Source: Corylus avellana (Eukaryota > Streptophyta > Magnoliopsida > Fagales > Betulaceae). From it: a stretch of DNA of 64,000 bases. The position numbers were made by a program, and so were the translations under genes. Below, one piece after another: positions 1 through 12,003 of this stretch. The notes beneath the pieces were generated by a model, which was given only the letters and a program-made list of their open reading frames with translations, ran no database searches and was not told the origin of the DNA. Each line of letters begins with the position of its first letter. Positions within the stretch are counted from its first letter, which is position 1. Location: positions 14,473,574 to 14,537,573 of the forward strand of contig NC_081543.1 of the NCBI RefSeq assembly GCF_901000735.1, read 5' to 3'.

Positions 1-999
1 GATGATCTCCCAACATGTTGTATCAAGTTACTGTTAGAAAGGCTCCTCAATTTGTTAACTTTCAACTCTCACAAACCTAAGATTCCAGCATAGACTCGTA
101 GGATTTTTTGTGCCAAAGCATTTTTTTGGGACAAGGAGATTACAGAAGGTAGTGTATCAGACTTTGGGCCTTGTCATCCAACACAATAAATAATCATAGT
201 TGAAATTTTTCATAAGTGACTATATATGGTCAGTTTGTTATTTTGGTATATGCATGAAGTTTTATCTGTTTCTTTTTTGGAACTTGTCTTTTCCAACCAT
301 GATGTTGTAGTCGTAATGACAGTGCGTCTTGAAACAAGAAATGAAAAGTTTTCTGTAGTCATGATCAATGTATAATGAATAAACACAATTTTTCTTTAGG
401 GGAAGAATGCCTTATAATTTAAGTTTATTATATCCCTCTAACATGTATGACAAATTAGCAAGTATAAATTTTCTGCTGTGAGAATATTAGTCTTTTCTAA
501 TTATTGCAATTAGATTAAGAGGTTATTGAGTAGTATCATAGACACTATGAAGTTACTACACTAGATATGGTTGGCTTTCCTGATCCAAAAATTACTTGGT
601 ATATATAGGGGTGAAAGAGTAATGATGGAAAGCACGCCTGGCGTGCATCAACAGTGATGCACGCCAGGCACAAAAATTTTTTTTTTTATTATTTTATTAT
701 TTTTTTTAAAAAAAAAAAAAAAAAAAAAAATTTTTTTTGCACTGGCGTGCGTGGGCGTGCCACGCACGCCGCGTGCTTTGCATCATTACCGTATATATAT
801 CAGAAGTTGCATGGAGGGTTTAAGTCTCATTTTGTTTAGTTGAGTTAAGTATATGTATTAAAGGAATGCATCTAATAAAGCTAAACTCTACTACTTCTGT
901 GAGGTTGATAAGAGATTTATGTCTTTTTGCTTGTTTCAGCTTCTAATGTTTTATTATGAGCATGACCTCGTTTCTTCTTATATTGTTTATTGAATGCAG
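1..999 (+). other. Probable intron or upstream sequence of the first gene
   Basis: This AT-rich stretch contains no exon I can defend. A polypyrimidine tract and AG at about 999 form the acceptor of the first visible exon. A hairpin-rich MITE-like element lies at 619-789. Upstream exons could be hidden here or lie outside the window. Confidence 0.45.
619..789. mobile_element. MITE-like foldback element with an inner perfect hairpin
   Basis: The ends are inverted repeats: GTAATGATGGAAAGCACGC on the left, and on the right the complement of GTAATGATGCAAAGCACGC (one mismatch in 19). Inside the left arm, 636-650 and 655-669 form a perfect 15-bp stem with a 4-base loop. The centre is a T-run followed by an A-run that can also pair. 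There is no coding capacity. The target duplication is unclear because both flanks are TATATA-like. It sits upstream of the first visible exon of the first gene and so may be intronic. Confidence 0.65.
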
Positions 1000-2509
1000 T
1001 TCTGAAAGCAAATGCAACCGTTCCCGACAAGACGCCCAGTTCAAGCACTCCTATGTTTGACCAGCAGGCGACTGAGGCATCTCCCTCAGGGTAAGTGATG
1101 AGGATTAACCACTCAGATCTGCATATAATTCCATCTCACATATATAATTTTATTTATGCGTCTAGTGTTTAGGACAATAGCAGCGTATAAAATAATTTTT
1201 CTTGAAGAATTTCGTTGAGCTCTTCCATGTTTGACTCTGTCAGTTTCTAAATGTCTGTGTTTGCATTTTTGCCAAGTTTGAAGGGTCTACTCCTGAACCA
1301 GAATTGATTAGAGGTTTTCAAAACTTACCCTATTTGATGATTCAAGTCTTCGTATGTCATGTGATTACGTTAAGAATTTAGTTGGTTCACTTCTCTGTTT
1401 TATGTAGTCGTTTAAATTCACATTTCCATTTGTGAAGTGTTTGTTTTTCCTGTTCTGTTAATGCTTTCTTTCCTGAGGTTCCTATATATGTTTCTAATAC
1501 CCCTATTTCAGCAACTGCTTTGACATGCTTCTCTTTACAAATCTCTCCAGTTGTATCACTAGTCTTTTAAGTTTTTGCTGTAAACTTTTTGTTTTGGTTT
1601 TGGGATTTATTTCAGATCTACACTAAGAGTTGCATCACTTCGGCAACTTTCCAACAATTTTGCCCAGTTCAATAATGTGCAACTTCCACTCCGTTCGAGA
1701 AAGCCGTTGACTAGAAAGGTGCATGGATTGAATCAATATATTTTTGTTCATATTTATGATATGGCTGTAAGAATTACTTGTCCTGATATAGGAAGTTATC
1801 TCAGGATGCTGCTGCATTAAACGATTGGAGATTTTCCAAGTTAAAGGAATACAAGGAGAGAAACATTGAAGTGGAGAATGAAGCTTTTGACCGATACATG
1901 CAGAATATCGGTTTACTAGAAGAAGTATTTTCTGTGAAGTCTATTCTTGAAGGTTCCATTGAGATTGAGTCCTCTGTATCAAACCCTAACCCTACTTCTA
2001 TGGAGGACAACCCTGAGATGATGGTCTCAGGACTGAAGTTGCAGCTACGATCAAACTCAATAAGAACAGATAACTTCAGGCGGAGGATACAACAAATTGT
2101 TGATCAGGGATTAAAGAAGCTTCATGAGCCTGAGTTGGATGATGGCGTTAATGATCTAAGTGACCAAGATGAACCTAAAGAAGGACCCAAAAAGGCAAAA
2201 AGTTGGAAGACTGAGAGGGCTTTGGGTATAAGTGATCTCATTGATAAGTTAAACAAAGCCCGGAATGAGGAGGATCTGAGATCTTGCTTGGACATGAAAT
2301 TCCAGCTCTTTAATCGGGGCACAGCATCTAATCAAACAGAAATTGAAGATGCTGATCCAAAGGATCAGATTCCTCAAATTGATTCTGAACCCAGCAAAGA
2401 ATTGCAATATTCTTCGAAAAAGTTGATTAGCACTACAGAAATTGATCAAGAGACTCTCAGCAGGATTGATGAGCATTTCTCTTCCCTAGAACAGATAGAA
2501 GATTTATGA
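1000..2509 (+). CDS. 3' exons of an unrecognised charged, coiled-coil-like protein gene (partial)
   Basis: Three exons join in one frame: 1000-1090, 1616-1718 and 1805-2509. The introns are GT-AG, and the last is only 86 bp. The first join splits a Gly codon and the second is in phase 0. The first visible exon begins inside a codon, so the protein starts further upstream; I found no convincing exon in 1-999. The C-terminal 298 or so residues begin LKANATVPDKTP and pass through a basic Ser/Leu stretch ending in RSRKPLTRK. A segment rich in Lys, Glu and Asp follows (DAAALNDWRFSKLKEYKERN), and the protein ends in EQIEDL with stop TGA. Composition suggests helical or coiled-coil structure, and I see no catalytic motif, signal peptide or membrane segment. 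An alternative acceptor at 1791/1792 is rejected because it leads to an early stop. I do not recognise the family; a cytoskeletal or chromosomal structural protein would only be a guess. Confidence is good that it is coding, low on function. Confidence 0.75.
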
Positions 2510-3178
2510 TTTGTGGAGTGAATTTTCAACTGGGGACAGACTTAGGTTAGCTTATCTAGAGGATCAAATGTCTCAAGGTAATTATGAAATAATGTAGTGT
2601 AATGTGTAATATAGTGACTTGTAATTTTCTAATTTTCATCCTCCATTCTCTCCAATGCAAATCTCATCATGGGTTTTCTTTGGTGCAAATTGCATTTGCA
2701 GTAGGTTTATTTTCCTTTTTAGAGTCTGTTTAGCCTTGCGATTTTGTAAGTCAAACGTGCATTTTAAAACAGAAGTGTAGAAAATGTGAAAATACTCATA
2801 TTTTTCACATCGTTTGCTAATAGGTCATATTCTGTGACATACACCTTTAGCCTGTAATTATGTCACTTCGAAAGAATAAACGATTGCATATTGCAAGCTG
2901 CCAATGGATCAAAATGAGATATCCGAATCTGGTACAAGTTTGATTTGAATGAGATCTGGATGTAGTTAAAATAATTAATTATAAGGAAATTATATATTTA
3001 TGTATAATTTTATACAAAAACTTAAAATCGTTTTGAGATTTTGTATGAAAAATGATATTTTAGTACCATCTTTTGTTACTATCATTATTATTTTTTTCTG
3101 ATTTCTCTTTTATGATGGGATTTCACCTGAAATCTACCCATATGAGAGAAGTGGGAATATGAAAAGGAAAATGTTTGG
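2510..3178 (+). other. 3' UTR of the first gene and AT-rich spacer
   Basis: After the stop codon the first 200 bp or so is U-rich on the sense strand, contains repeated TGTAAT-like motifs and is a plausible 3' UTR with dispersed polyadenylation signals. The rest is AT-rich sequence with no ORF or recognisable element. Confidence 0.4.
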
Positions 3179-3415
3179 GGTACTACAACTTCTTACAAAC
3201 TAACGTGACAGTTTATATGGCACTAGTACATCAAAAACAATTAAATCTAATTATTTAGTAGTTAACGTGGTAAGTGCCACATGAACTTACAAGCTAATGT
3301 GATGGTCCACACGACACTACCAGGCCAACCACAATCAAATTTAATTGTTCAGTGACTGACGTGGTAAATGCCACATTAGTTTATAAGGGACTTATATATA
3401 AAAGTTGTAGTATCC
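3179..3415. mobile_element. MITE with a duplicated internal unit
   Basis: The termini are inverted copies of GGRTACTACAACTT. The interior contains two diverged head-to-tail copies of a unit of about 115 bp, each with the order AACGTGRYAG, CAAT...TAATT, and a GACGTGGTAARTGCCACAT-like block. There is no ORF. The target duplication is not clear, so the superfamily is not assigned. Confidence 0.55.
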
Positions 3416-3726
3416 TTAACTACATTCAAATTAAAATGAGATAAACCACTCTTTTTGTATTCGAATTCTATAAAAAATATAAAATGCAATTGATTTTCAA
3501 CTTTATAATATAAGTAATGCTATATATTCAACTTCTATCTCGTTGGGCTTCTTAAAAAGGGAATTTTTTTTTCTTTTCAAAAGGCTAAAAGATACTGTCA
3601 TATCATCTTAGTAAAATGAAAGTGTTGAGTATTTATAATTACTCTTATGATATTACCTTTCTATTAATGGTTTAAAGAAAAAAAGAAAAGAAAAAAGAGC
3701 GAGTTATTTTGGTAATTTCAGCGAGT

Positions 3727-3910
3727 GGAGCCCAAAAGAGAATTCCTTTGATATCAAGCCCATTAACTTCCGGCCCATTAAATCTTGATCCAGTCCAAAA
3801 AATCTTGCCATTCAAACATGGCAGCCTCTCATCCACCAGGCACATCGAGACTCTTTCTGGGCTAAAGAAGCCCATTGGTCAAGTATGGGCCAACTTTGTT
3901 CAGCCCAGGT
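3727..3910. promoter_or_regulatory. Cluster of seven site II (TGGGCY) elements, orphan promoter-like
   Basis: TGGGCY or its complement occurs at 3729, 3757, 3772, 3858, 3869, 3886 and 3902, seven times in about 180 bp. Site II motifs bound by TCP factors are typical of promoters of housekeeping, ribosomal-protein and proliferation genes in plants. A CAG|GTAAAT donor-like sequence follows at about 3907. No coding sequence follows, so this may be a stranded promoter or first-exon fragment. The motifs are directly visible; the function is inferred. Confidence 0.4.
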
Positions 3911-4030
3911 AAATTTCTTTTCCTATTCCAAATCAAACTTCTAATTATACAGCAAATCAGTTTCAAAGCCTACACTTCTTTCTTCCTTCTGAATTTGACA
4001 TTATGCCCAGCAGAAATTGAACATGTTGTG

Positions 4031-4208
4031 CTGGGCCGGCAATTTTTTATATGATTCACTAATTTGACATAAAATTAGACGGTTAAAGTTAAGAGATTTG
4101 ACCCGTTTAATTAAATGAGTTGAGTTAAGATTGACTTATATATTCTTATATTTATACGTCAACATGATCATCCCAACCCGACACGTGAACATGAATTAGC
4201 AGCCCTAC
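4031..4208 (+). mobile_element. Degenerate non-autonomous DNA transposon, family A copy 1
   Basis: This resembles the copy at 6922-7118 along its length, including the TTTGACCCGTTTAATTAAAT block and the CCGACACR...ACATGAATT block. The right end CAGCCCTAC is the complement of the left-end motif GTAGGGCTG of copy 2. The ends, hAT-like in character, are imperfect. There is no ORF. Confidence 0.5.
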
Positions 4209-6589
4209 TTTCAAGTTTTTGACAAACTCAAGATCCCATCTAATTCAATAGTTTAATATATAGTGGTGATACAGTTGATCGCACGGCCAATACGACCTAG
4301 ACTTGTCGAGCATATATCTGGCTTGTCAATAATTTGTAGACATACACAATTTACTATTTATAATTAGCATTTCTAATAAATTTATATATTGAATATAGCT
4401 TTTGTAAATCCTTTGGATTTGGATGTGAATATAAATTTGCAATCGAATCCCACCTGTTTCACACAAGTCTAAGACATGGATTATCCTAACAAATACCCAA
4501 CAAATCGTGCAATTTTATAAAGAAAATATGATGCAGCCAACATGATGGGATCTAGAACTGGTTCTTCTTTGGGTGCTAATTAAGAGTTAATTCCATTAGA
4601 CAATAAAACCTAAAGGACCACCCAAGTTTTGACTTTTCTAAATTTGACTTTTAAGGTAATACACCACCATCTTTGATGGGAAAAAAAAAAATATATATAT
4701 AAGAAAAAAGAAAAACCTGCTGGCAGCCTATTTGGGCTAAGAAAGTGGGTCAGTAGCAGATAGAGACTTCAAATTAAGCAGGCCACATAAATGTAGTCTA
4801 TTATATATTAATTTCTATTGATTTTTCATATATATTCTCAACCCTTGCAAGAAAACTCAATTTGGAATATGTGGTTTTCAAGTGATATCATGTTTCCTGA
4901 TGTCTCTCAAAGCTTCTTTCCATTAAATATTGCTTTTTGTTTTTCCTTGGTCATAATTTTCGGTTTGTTTGGATGCCAAAGAATCATAAATCTACACTCT
5001 TCATTGAAAAAGAAAAAATAAAAAAATAAAAAAAAGGTTAAAAAATAGAGAAGAAAAATGATCATCACCATCTATGATGGTTATTGAGATTCTGAAATGA
5101 TGTGATACCTTTCTAGTGTTATTAAAACTGTTGTTGTGGGTGCAGCTTGTTTCACAGCCAAAGATTTCCTACTTCATTATTTATCTTTGAATCAAAGTCA
5201 TATTAGCTCAGATGGGTTATTGGTAGTGCCTTATTTATAGAGGTTTAAAAAATAAAAAATAAAAATAAAAATAAAAAGAATCCTAGATGGGTTAACCTAA
5301 AAGCACATACCATTATGACAAAGAAATTCCATCTTTCTGAGTTTCTTCGCCAGGCTTTTTTGAAGCATTAAGTTGTGTGGGTTACTTAATGGGATGTGCT
5401 TTCTTGCTTTATTCTCCTACGTTCCTCTCAACCCACAACCAACTTTCTTGGTGGATATCAATCTTTCTAGGCCATTTTCCCTTGAAACAAGGCTATCAAT
5501 ACTTTCAACTTCAGTGGCTCTACTCATCTCAACATCAACTTTTCGATCCCCTTTTTCAAATTAATCAATCCCATTATCATGGCAAGTGCTCTCAACCTGT
5601 TGATCTTAATCATGATTCTTTCTAATTAATTTTAATTCAAATTTAGACTAAATTATTAGCCTACCAAAAGAGAGAAAAGACATATAAATATATTATCCAA
5701 AAGAGTGAAGATACTACCAAGGAGGATCCCAATAATGCAACATACAAATCATTTCAAACTTAAAAAGGATCCCTGGAAAATATAACTAATACAAATGGGT
5801 GCACTGTCATTAGATTACATAATATAAGACCGATTTCACTTGCCTCCAATGAAAGAATCACCATAGATCTCCTATTTAAAAAAAGAAAAAGAAAAAATGA
5901 ACGGCTAAGATTGCAAGCCGTCGAAAACCTACAATTTCATTCTCACAAGCCATGTATTGGGAATTAATTAATTACCTTAATTTAGGTCTAGGCAAGGAAG
6001 AAGTATAATGATGTTGGTGATAAGCATTAAAAAAAGCTAAGAATATCACATGGTAAGGGTGTGTTGCATTTGCAAAGGGCATTAAGTTAAAAAAGCAAAG
6101 ATACAATATGCCCCCAATGGCTATCAAGAAAGAAAGCTCATCAGATTGACAAGGGGAGCATCATGTTTGGTTTACATATATTCCTCTAGCTTTTTAAAAA
6201 AGTCTTCCCCCATGTGTGTGTATGTGCGGCCAAGAATCATGGCTTCTCTATAATTGTGTATTTGTACTATTTAGACCTGTAATTTCTGCCATTCCAATGC
6301 CACTACTTGTTTATGGCTTAAACTGTGCTGGAAAAAGATTTCTTGTTTGCCTGTCAACTCCCAGACCCCCATGTGGTTCTGCACACTATTCTAGATTTCC
6401 TTCTCACATCTCTTTTGGTGAGGACATGCATGCTTAACTAGCCTGCAGAAAAGTTTGTACATGGACTGCCAATTATGTGTTCTTCTCTCTTGTGGGGCAA
6501 GGGTTAATTACAAGTTGAGAGAACATTTCAAAACATATTCAATAAAGAAATTGCTGGCAAGCAATATTTCATAATGATCGATTTCCTCT
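4209..6589. other. Intergenic, AT-rich; no supported gene
   Basis: This holds low-complexity A-rich runs (about 5014-5034 and 5246-5279). Small open frames at 5373-5625 and 6216-6437 lack homology and codon structure that I recognise. No promoter or RNA gene was seen. Confidence 0.35.
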
Positions 6590-6690
6590 ATTATGGGATA
6601 TATAGGGTGGTGATTAGGATTAGGGTATTATGGGATATATAGGGTGGTGATTAGGATTAGGGTTAGGTTTAGGATTAGGTTAGGGCATTT
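6590..6690 (+). repeat. 37-bp tandem duplication running into telomere-like repeats
   Basis: A 37-bp unit (ATTATGGGATATATAGGG followed by TGGTGATTAGGATTAGGGT) occurs at 6590-6626 and again from 6627. The second copy runs on into GGTTAGGTTTAGGATTAGG, degenerate variants of the plant telomere repeat TTTAGGG. This is a short interstitial telomere-like patch. Confidence 0.75.
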
Positions 6691-6921
6691 ACTATGAATA
6701 TGGCCAAACAAAATAGGGAAAATAATGGATGAAATGTTTGAATTGAAGCTAATTTGATTGGATAGTCCTTGATAAGAAATGATTATCATTTAACTAATTC
6801 TTTAACACCCCCTCACATATAGGACGGTCATACAACATGTCAACTATTTTAATTAAAATGGGAGATATATAAGCTCCATGTAGAGTCAAAGTTTGATCTT
6901 ATTATCACCTTATATTAAAAG

Positions 6922-7118
6922 GTAGGGCTGATAATTTTTTATACGATTTGTGAACTTGACATGAATTCAACATGAAATTAGCCAGTTAAGATTAACGGGT
7001 CTGACCCGTTTAATCAAATGAGTCAAGTTATGGTTGACCTAACTATAATATAGTCTTATAGTACTTATGTCTCGATACGAATTGAATCCGACACACAAAC
7101 ACGAATTGTCACCCATAC
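6922..7118 (+). mobile_element. Degenerate non-autonomous DNA transposon, family A copy 2
   Basis: The left end GTAGGGCTGATAATTT and the right end (complement GTATGGGTGACAATTC) form an imperfect terminal inverted repeat. The interior carries TCTGACCCGTTTAATCAAAT and a CCGACACACAAACACGAATT block shared with copy 1. An 8-bp hAT target duplication is at best partial. It is non-coding. Confidence 0.5.
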
Positions 7119-9506
7119 TAAAACAAGGTTAAACTAATAGATAGATAGAGGAAATGATACGTATAGTCATTTGATTAAATATATATAACATGTTATACAA
7201 GTCTAGCTTATATGGCACTTCTTTTTGGAATATATGCCACCAACAGAACCTAAATATCCTAATGATCAAGTTCAACATCTTATGCCCTAATGGTCCCTAC
7301 TATATATGGCTTTAATCACTCAACATCTGCAAATTTGTCCCTCCCTCCCTAAAACCCATTAACCCAAAAGAAAAGATGATCCAATTAATTAAGTAGATCG
7401 GCTGGCTTATCCTTATATATAGGTTGAAGAAATGTTTATTTTGATTAATTAATGCTTCAATGACACGGCACAAATGTTGGATGAATCGGGTCAAAGCAGG
7501 CAAGCAGGAGGAAACAAACTCCATTCCACGTAATTATATTGCTTTACGTCGTCGTACGCACAACGTGTTCCATAAAGGATTCCAAGAGACACTTCCAAAT
7601 AAGAAATGCCAATTAACCCCGCCATCTGATTAATTTTCTCAAATCTTATGTACATACGTAAATATGACGTAGTAATCTACCTGCGTATGTTAAAATATTA
7701 ATTTAAATGATTTAATATGGTGTCAAAATAACGCTCATATATGAATTCGAACTCCAAATTTACCGTCTTAACCCATTATTTTCTATCAGTTTAAGCTAAT
7801 AATAATGTGTTGATTAATTAATTCCAATCTTATCCACATATACAAACTTTTTGGGTTTGAAAGTGTGTACTTTTCTTTGATGATATGAGTGTTTTCTTTA
7901 TGAAGTGCAACAGTTAGGGATAGATTTGAGATCAACTTTAGCTAAATTTCTTTGAACCTCCCGAAAGCAAGTAGGCCCATCTAGAGATATGTAAGACAAA
8001 ATTAAATGTAAAAGATAATTATGATTTGGCAACCCCCTTCCTTTTCTTAAATTAATGGTGATGCTCGATCCCCACCTAATAATAAGAATATAGCTACTAT
8101 ACCACTTTTCTTTTGTCTTGGTTGCTTGATTTTTCTCGACTCTTGCCCTTGGATAAAGACACCCCAAATTCATTCAATTCTTACTTAATTAATCTGAATT
8201 AATAATTTTTTATTTTATTTTGTTTTACTCAACATGAGATGATCAAAGGTGCTCTTTCATATTATTATTGGTGGGCCTATAACCGAAAAGCCCATCTCAC
8301 CGACCGATGTATCAACCCATCAACCCGAGTTCACCGAATCAATATTAACACACATAATCCGCCACTTTCGGGCCGGCCACCTTGACAATTGCCATATATG
8401 ACCGCACCCTAATTTCACGACCGTCGATAAACAGTCAAAACACATCATTATAGATACAAGGAAATATGACAAGTAAAAAGGGACTTCATAATTTTCTCTA
8501 GATACGCTTTACTTTGTTTTTCTTTTTTTTTTTTTGTTTTTTTTCCTCATAGTTTCGTGAATATTCTTTGACTTAAACACCGCTCCGACAAGCTCTTTTA
8601 CTTACTTCTCGCAGATCAATCGGTATTTGACACTTGGAAAACAGGAAATTAACAATTATAATTCAAGAAGAGTTAATAGTTTCAAAGCGAGATGGGAAGT
8701 TGTTGGTGCTTATATGTATTTATGAATCCAGTTGGGGGGGAAAAAAATAGTGTTTGGCCATAATACCAGGACTGTCGGCTGTCGGGAAAGGTTTGAAGTT
8801 GCACATAGCTAGGAATGAAGATGAGTCTCCTGTTTGGAGGAACATGCATGCAAAATATGCAATAAGTGAAGGATGTCGGCATGTGCAAAAACGCCAAAAA
8901 TTAGGTTAAGGCCACTTGGGGGTAATGTATTCTTGTACCCTATTATATATAGGGCTCATGCCCATGCATTAATCATTTATGTGTATGCACGTCATTTCAT
9001 AACATATCCTATCAACTTCGATTTTAGGCACTCCGATCCATACGTGGTGAGGGAATTCATCTCATTTCTTTCTCTTTTTCATCTCATTTCTTCCTATTAT
9101 ATATATATAGTGTTAAAAAATGAATGGACAAAATTGTAAGATTTGAAGGCAAGAATACTTATATTTTCACTAGAAACAATCTTGTCTATTTATTTTTAAG
9201 TAGGAGATCTCTATTGAATATTTTACAAAAAGTAATTAAGCGAAACCCATATAATATACCCTATTAAAAATAAATCTAAAAATCACATGCTTTAGTAAAT
9301 TGAATTAAAAGAATTTACTCCAATTCAGTTTTTTTTTAATAAACTTTGTGGGTTTGTATGTATCTCATTTTTATCCTTTGCTTGTTATTAATTAAGTTAT
9401 TCATTTGGACTGTAAGATTAATCACAAAGATTTAAAAGAAAGGATATATCAAGAAAAAAAAAATCCTTTTAATTAGTTGAACCACATATTTAGTTTGTCA
9501 GACTGA
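7119..9506. other. Intergenic; no supported gene
   Basis: This is AT-rich sequence with a fragment of the dispersed repeat (7688-7800) and a T-run at 8524-8547. The open frames at 7898-8173 and 8873-9139 have no recognisable domains and look like chance. Confidence 0.35.
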
Positions 9507-9750
9507 TAGCATGTTTGAGATTGCATTAAAGAGCTTAAAAAGTACTTTAAGTACTTAAAAAACTGTGACAAACAAAAAGATGACATGTCTGATAAAAAAT
9601 TTCAAAAATATTTCTTTGATTTTTTTCACTCTAAAAAGGGCCAGAACACACTTTTGAAAAAAAAAAAAAAAAAAAAAAAAAACTTAACTATATATGAAAC
9701 TCTTTTTCACTTTATAAACTCTATTTCTCAATGCAATTTCAAACCTGCTA
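9507..9750. mobile_element. Tourist-like MITE
   Basis: The termini match: TAGCATGTTTGAGATTGC on the left, and on the right the complement of TAGCAGGTTTGAAATTGC. This resembles the GTTTG-containing ends of PIF/Harbinger-derived MITEs. The interior is AT-rich with an A-run at about 9657-9682 and no ORF of significance. No perfect target duplication could be fixed. Confidence 0.6.
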
Positions 9751-10239
9751 TAATTACTTTTGTTTTGTTATGATCCACTTAATTGGTTAATTATGAAGGC
9801 TCTCTTACTTTTTCCTTTTGAAAATAATTAGTGTTCTGATGGGCACTAGAGATTTTTTTAGCAAAATCAAATCCGTCTATCTCGCTATCGATTTGAAAAG
9901 GAAGGTGTTGAATGTTGATGATAAAATTAAATTTTTGTTTACTTGTATGGATGCTCCAAAATAGCAGCCATGACTGTAGGAGCACAAACAAGAGTTTTAA
10001 ATCGTGAAGAAATTAAAGATTTCATTATGACTGAGTAGACTACATGATGATGCCTGCTGTGATTAATGCTGTTGGCCTATGGGTTTAATTTTCACCACAT
10101 TGGCTAATATTGCTAGTGCAGCCAGCTCAATGATCAATGGACAAGGATCATTTCAAATCTCTGGAACTTACTTCAAAAGATTCACAGTGAGAGGTTTTTC
10201 CTAGATTTTAAGGATAAGAATGCTCAATCAATTAATTTA

Positions 10240-10690
10240 GAATGACAGGTTTAATTAACATAAAATGTTTTCGGTTAAAAAATGTTTTTAGTTGAAATCA
10301 TTTTTTACTTTCTTGGTGTTTGGCTCGTACGAAAAATCAACAAATATTTCTTATATTTTCTTATAATCTGAGCTATGAGAAAGAGATCGAGAGACAATAA
10401 AGGGAAACTGTGAAGGAAGAGAGTATGTGAGAATAGAAAGCCTTTGACAATTTGGACATACAAATTAATTGTGAGAAGACTCTTGTAAGGCCCAGTTGGC
10501 CGAGTAGGTATTTGAGTAGCCTGATGCCTACTCAGGCAAGTAAGACCCCAAGGGGTGAGTGAGTGGCGGAAAATAGTTTATGTAAATGAGAAGCTAGCGT
10601 AAACTATTTTATGCTTGATGAATATTATTTTTCTTGGTCCACTAAAAGCATTTTCAGGTTGACAAATATTTTACGACACGTATAAAAGTA
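10240..10690. repeat. Decayed foldback repeat containing a perfect 10-bp hairpin
   Basis: Both sides have TTTTCGGTTAA/TTTTCAGGTTGAC-like blocks in opposite orientation, as in diverged foldback elements. Inside, AAATAGTTTA at 10571 pairs perfectly with TAAACTATTT at 10600. The boundaries are uncertain. Confidence 0.3.
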
Positions 10691-12003
10691 GTTGTGAATT
10701 TTGATTAACTTAAAAAAATCCAATAGTTTGACAAAGATTTTAACTAGTATGAATTCGGGTTATGCTGAACTTTTATTTACTTCTAAAAAAAACTCAAGAA
10801 TAAATTTTAGAAATGGTATGTTCTCATTAAAATTATTATTATTTATTTGTGGGTAGGGTATTATTAATTCCTGGCTCCACCCTAGTCTCCCTCTTCACAT
10901 GAATTAAATAAATACTAGCATCTTCTTATGAAGGAGGAGAGATGCCAATTTCCTTTATAGGCTATTGAGTGATAAGTTTGATGATAGGACGTTTGTTATT
11001 GGAAATAAATCTTCTCCTTGGCATATATATATATATATATATAAACAAAGAAAAAAAGAAGAAGGGTATTATACTTTTCACTATCTTTACAATTAAATTA
11101 AGGAAACACACTTTCTGGATTTCGTGGTTGATATAAGCTTGGCATAAACAAGACGTAACCACTGTTAAAATATTAATTATAATTATATAATTAAATTAAA
11201 TATTTGTTATTAGTCTAAAATGTTGAGATTATGAATCCAAACTTTGACAAACTCTATAACAATATTCATTTAAATAATTAAGTCCGGCCTTTTTCTTATT
11301 ATCAATTACCACACATAATCTAGTTTATAACAGATAATTTATTTTTAGCTTATTCTACTACTAAAAGAACCGACCTTCTAATTTGGGTTGTTGAAATAAT
11401 GGAAGGTGGAAACAAGGCCTAATCCACCATGGTGAATTCCCCTCCCCCCCCAAAAAAAAAAAAAAATCAAATCTTAAAGAGAGAAAGAGAGATTAGAGAT
11501 TAGGATGTGGGATTTAAAATATTAGAACACAAATAATGGCCATTAATATATACCAAACACAAGTGGAAATAGATTGATTGGATCGAAATATATGTATAGG
11601 AGTCTAGATTTGTACTACAAGTGCATGCTTGCTTCATGTGTCATGTAGAGGCACATGAGATGTGCTTGATTTTAAGTCTCACCCAATATCTATAAATATT
11701 GCTGACAAAGACTCTAATACACACATGCATAAAGAATAGGGAAAGGAATTGGGGCCCTTTTGGTAACAAGACAAAGCATGCCCCATTAATTAAGTAATGA
11801 GAACCTGCCAATGGATCGGGTACAAGAGTACCTTCCTTGGTCCTGTAAGGGTAGCCCCACTATAATGTATGTGGGCCTCCACCTGTTTTGTCAAATGTCA
11901 AATTCCGTTTTGGGTACTCCAATCTGTCCTTTTAGACGGTGAAAAATAAATAATTAAACAAAATTAATGACATCACTGTAAGGTGGCCGTGGCAAAGTTT
12001 TCT

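Noticed and set aside
1791..1804. Alternative acceptor at 1790-1791 for the last exon of the first gene
   Set aside because: Using it shifts the frame into an early TGA; the CAG at 1802-1804 keeps the frame open.
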